Below are positions 62,765-64,000 of a DNA stretch of 64,000 nucleotides, piece by piece. A program made the position numbers and the translations under genes. Each line of letters starts with the position of its first letter. Positions within the stretch are counted from its first letter, which is position 1. The stretch comes from Bacteroidaceae bacterium. GTDB lineage: Bacteria > Bacteroidota > Bacteroidia > Bacteroidales > Bacteroidaceae. The notes below the pieces were generated by a model. The model was not told where the DNA came from. It saw nothing but the letters and a program-made list of their open reading frames with translations, and ran no database searches. The stretch is taken from NCBI GenBank assembly GCA_017617335.1, contig JAFZWK010000067.1, positions 19,236-83,235 of the forward strand, in the 5' to 3' direction.

Positions 62765-63232
62765 ATGAGACAAACAATTAATGTTTCGAAAGGACATATA
62801 GATGGAATCATCAAAAAAATAGATGAAAGCAAGTATTTCCTCTTGGATAAATCCAGCGTTGATCGTGTGGGACTATTTAATTTTGCTTTGGCACTTGGTT
62901 TGAAAGAAGGAGTTCCAACTCCATTGAAATCTTCAACATCTTTCACTAGAGTTTCATATGTTGAAGATAAACTGTTTATGTATCGTGGATTATTCTATGA
63001 AAAATTATTGAAAGACAAACCTGATGATGTTGATACAATAGCTGATTTAGATTTGGTAATTGATTTTGTGGAAGAATACGCTAATACAGGATTTTATAAG
63101 CTCAATCAATTTATGCAGGAATTTCCCGATGATAGTATGTTTATGCTGAAATTACTTAATGAGATGGATATAATCCAGAAAGAATATTTAAACCATTATC
63201 AGGTATCTTCGTTGATTAATGATGACGTATAA
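62765..63232 (+). CDS. Unknown small protein ending the accessory operon
   Basis: 155 aa, starting 1 bp after the ATPase stop. No signal peptide. A striking segment near residues 28-60 reads DRVGLFNFALALGLKEGVPT followed by PLKSSTSFTRVSYV, then an acidic helical C-terminal half (VIDFVEEYANTGFYKLNQFM). Its position directly after a DndD-like gene invites comparison with DndE, but the sequence does not look like the DndE I recall. It probably works with the ATPase. Confidence 0.75.
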   Translation: MRQTINVSKGHIDGIIKKIDESKYFLLDKSSVDRVGLFNFALALGLKEGVPTPLKSSTSFTRVSYVEDKLFMYRGLFYEKLLKDKPDDVDTIADLDLVIDFVEEYANTGFYKLNQFMQEFPDDSMFMLKLLNEMDIIQKEYLNHYQVSSLINDDV

Positions 63233-63384
63233 ACATATCATTTGAAGGGATACGTTGATTAATAATGGTTTGCCTGCTTTTATGATTGTGGGAAAAGACA
63301 TAGGGCTGATGCTTCAGAGAGCGATAGTTTGCCCTGGAAAATTCTTCAATTTTCACAAAAATTTTTTTTCAAAATGAGGAATAA

Positions 63385-63631
63385 GCCTACATGCCTACAT
63401 AAAATCGATTTAAAACTCTGTAAATAAACGGATTACGGCATATAGCAGCCTACATAAAGCCTACACAAAGCCTACATACAGCCTACATACATGCATTTAC
63501 TATTTAACGATTTTCAAGATACGATTTCATGTAGGCACAATGTAGGCTTTATGTAGGCTTTATGTATCCTTGAAAAATTGTATTTAATTGAGAATCTTTG
63601 ACTTAAAGTGGTTTTATGTAGGCATGTAGGC
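63385..63631. repeat. Nested inverted tandem-repeat structure (GCCTACAT units)
   Basis: The outer arms are a perfect 20-bp inverted repeat (63385-63404 with 63612-63631). Inside them, four GCCTACA-containing units of 10-12 bp (63448-63492) face three GTAGGC-containing units (63530-63567), around an AT-rich core. The region from the operon end (63233) to here has no supported gene. Confidence 0.9.
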
Positions 63632-63665
63632 TTGTATGCCATTTCAAAAATAAAATTTGTGGTCG

Positions 63666-63741
63666 CGACACGTTGAAATTGCAAAGACAACACGTTGAGT
63701 CGGGCAACTCAACACGTTGACTTTGACGAGTTTACACGTTC
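63666..63741. repeat. 22-bp-period array of CAACACGTTG (4 units, ends degenerate)
   Basis: Cores begin at 63666 (CGACACGTTG), 63688, 63710 (both CAACACGTTG) and 63732 (TTACACGTTC). It lies between the accessory operon and the gdhA terminator. Confidence 0.9.
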
Positions 63742-63782
63742 TTCCGTAGAGAAGGGGGTGCTTCCGTGTATGTATGTAATCA

Positions 63783-63816
63783 TAAAAAAAAGGATGTGTT
63801 TTTTTGTAACACATCC
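63783..63816 (-). terminator. Intrinsic terminator of the glutamate dehydrogenase gene
   Basis: A 9-bp perfect stem (63792-63800 with 63808-63816: GGATGTGTT/AACACATCC). On the minus strand it is followed by a run of T (A-run at 63784-63790 on the plus strand). Confidence 0.88.
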
Positions 63817-63846
63817 TCTTTATTTAGATTTGAAGTAGGTACGTTT

Positions 63847-64000
63847 TTATACAATACCCTGAGCCATCATAGCTTTGGCAACCTTCATGAAGCCTGCTAC
63901 GTTGGCACCTTTCACGTAGTTCACATAGCCATCTGGCTGAGTGCCGTACTTCACGCAGTTCTCGTGGATGTTCTCCATGATCCAGAGCAACTTGGCGTCA
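63847..64000 (-). CDS. gdhA: Glutamate dehydrogenase, C-terminal end only
   Basis: The last 50 residues and stop (TAA at 63849-63847); the gene continues past the window edge. It ends ...NYVKGANVAGFMKVAKAMMA followed by QGIV, the characteristic C-terminus of hexameric NAD(P)-dependent glutamate dehydrogenases (ANxAGFxKVAxAMxAQG). It interconverts 2-oxoglutarate plus ammonia and glutamate in the cytoplasm. A terminator follows directly. Coenzyme preference cannot be judged from this fragment. Confidence 0.9.
   Translation of the reverse strand, partial: DAKLLWIMENIHENCVKYGTQPDGYVNYVKGANVAGFMKVAKAMMAQGIV

Noticed and set aside
56485-63232. Standard Dnd phosphorothioation system
   Set aside because: DndD-like and restriction-helicase-like genes are present, but DndC and DndB are missing and the last gene does not look like DndE.

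Overview
The window looks like a chromosomal segment of a gut- or rumen-type Bacteroidales, most likely Prevotella in the broad sense. The reasons are promoters of the Bacteroidetes form (TTTG, about 20 bp, then TA-N2-TTTG) at many gene starts, almost no Shine-Dalgarno sequences, several TonB-dependent receptors, lipoproteins with LxxC lipoboxes, GH97/GH20/GH78-type glycosidases and a dipeptidyl peptidase IV. This is inferred from gene content; no 16S or other marker search was possible.

Layout. 1-6.2 kb: the N-terminal part of a large secreted protein with repeated discoidin-like domains, then a TonB receptor/lipoprotein pair. 6.3-13 kb: a carboxyltransferase whose biotinyl domain lacks the biotin lysine, a nitroreductase fused to a ribonucleotide-reductase-like tail, dnaA, an MCE-family protein and an N-acetylmuramoyl-alanine amidase. 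13.2-23 kb: a second TonB receptor, a GH97 enzyme, asnA, a phosphodiesterase, a sugar isomerase-like protein and an ADP-forming acyl-CoA synthetase. A tRNA-Arg(CCG) is at 23.2 kb. 23.9-28.3 kb: DPP IV, a radical SAM protein and a DUF4861-like protein.

28.5-38.7 kb is a vitamin B12 uptake operon on the minus strand. It has its own promoter and a clear cobalamin riboswitch, then a DUF4465-like lipoprotein, a BtuG-like propeller lipoprotein, a PKD-type lipoprotein, a BtuB-like receptor, BtuF, BtuC, an intervening GH20 hexosaminidase and BtuD. 43.2-47.4 kb holds late cobalamin synthesis genes (CbiB, threonine-phosphate decarboxylase, CobQ) headed by a ThiD-like kinase. Together these suggest a cell that scavenges corrinoids and remodels or finishes them. 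47.7-53.3 kb has an alanine/Na+ symporter, a fucose-permease-type MFS transporter and a PEP-synthase-like ATP-grasp protein with receiver-like N-terminal domains.

53.5-63.2 kb is accessory. It holds a PstS-like protein, a RelB/YafQ-type toxin-antitoxin pair and an orphan MNT nucleotidyltransferase, the last two between near-identical 72-bp repeats that carry promoters. Then comes a candidate stand-alone structured RNA with promoter and terminator, followed by a tightly packed six-gene AT-rich operon: a radical SAM protein, an unknown protein, a PLD-SF2 helicase, a 49-aa protein, a DndD/Rad50-like ATPase and an unknown small protein. This operon is the best candidate for an undescribed, probably anti-phage or DNA-modification, system. 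The window ends in the C-terminus of glutamate dehydrogenase.

Two intergenic repeat families run through the window. One is short arrays of a 10-bp near-palindrome (CAACGTGTTG or its complement) repeated at exactly 22-bp period at six loci. The other is four structures in which tandem 6-11 bp units face their inverted copies across an AT-rich core.
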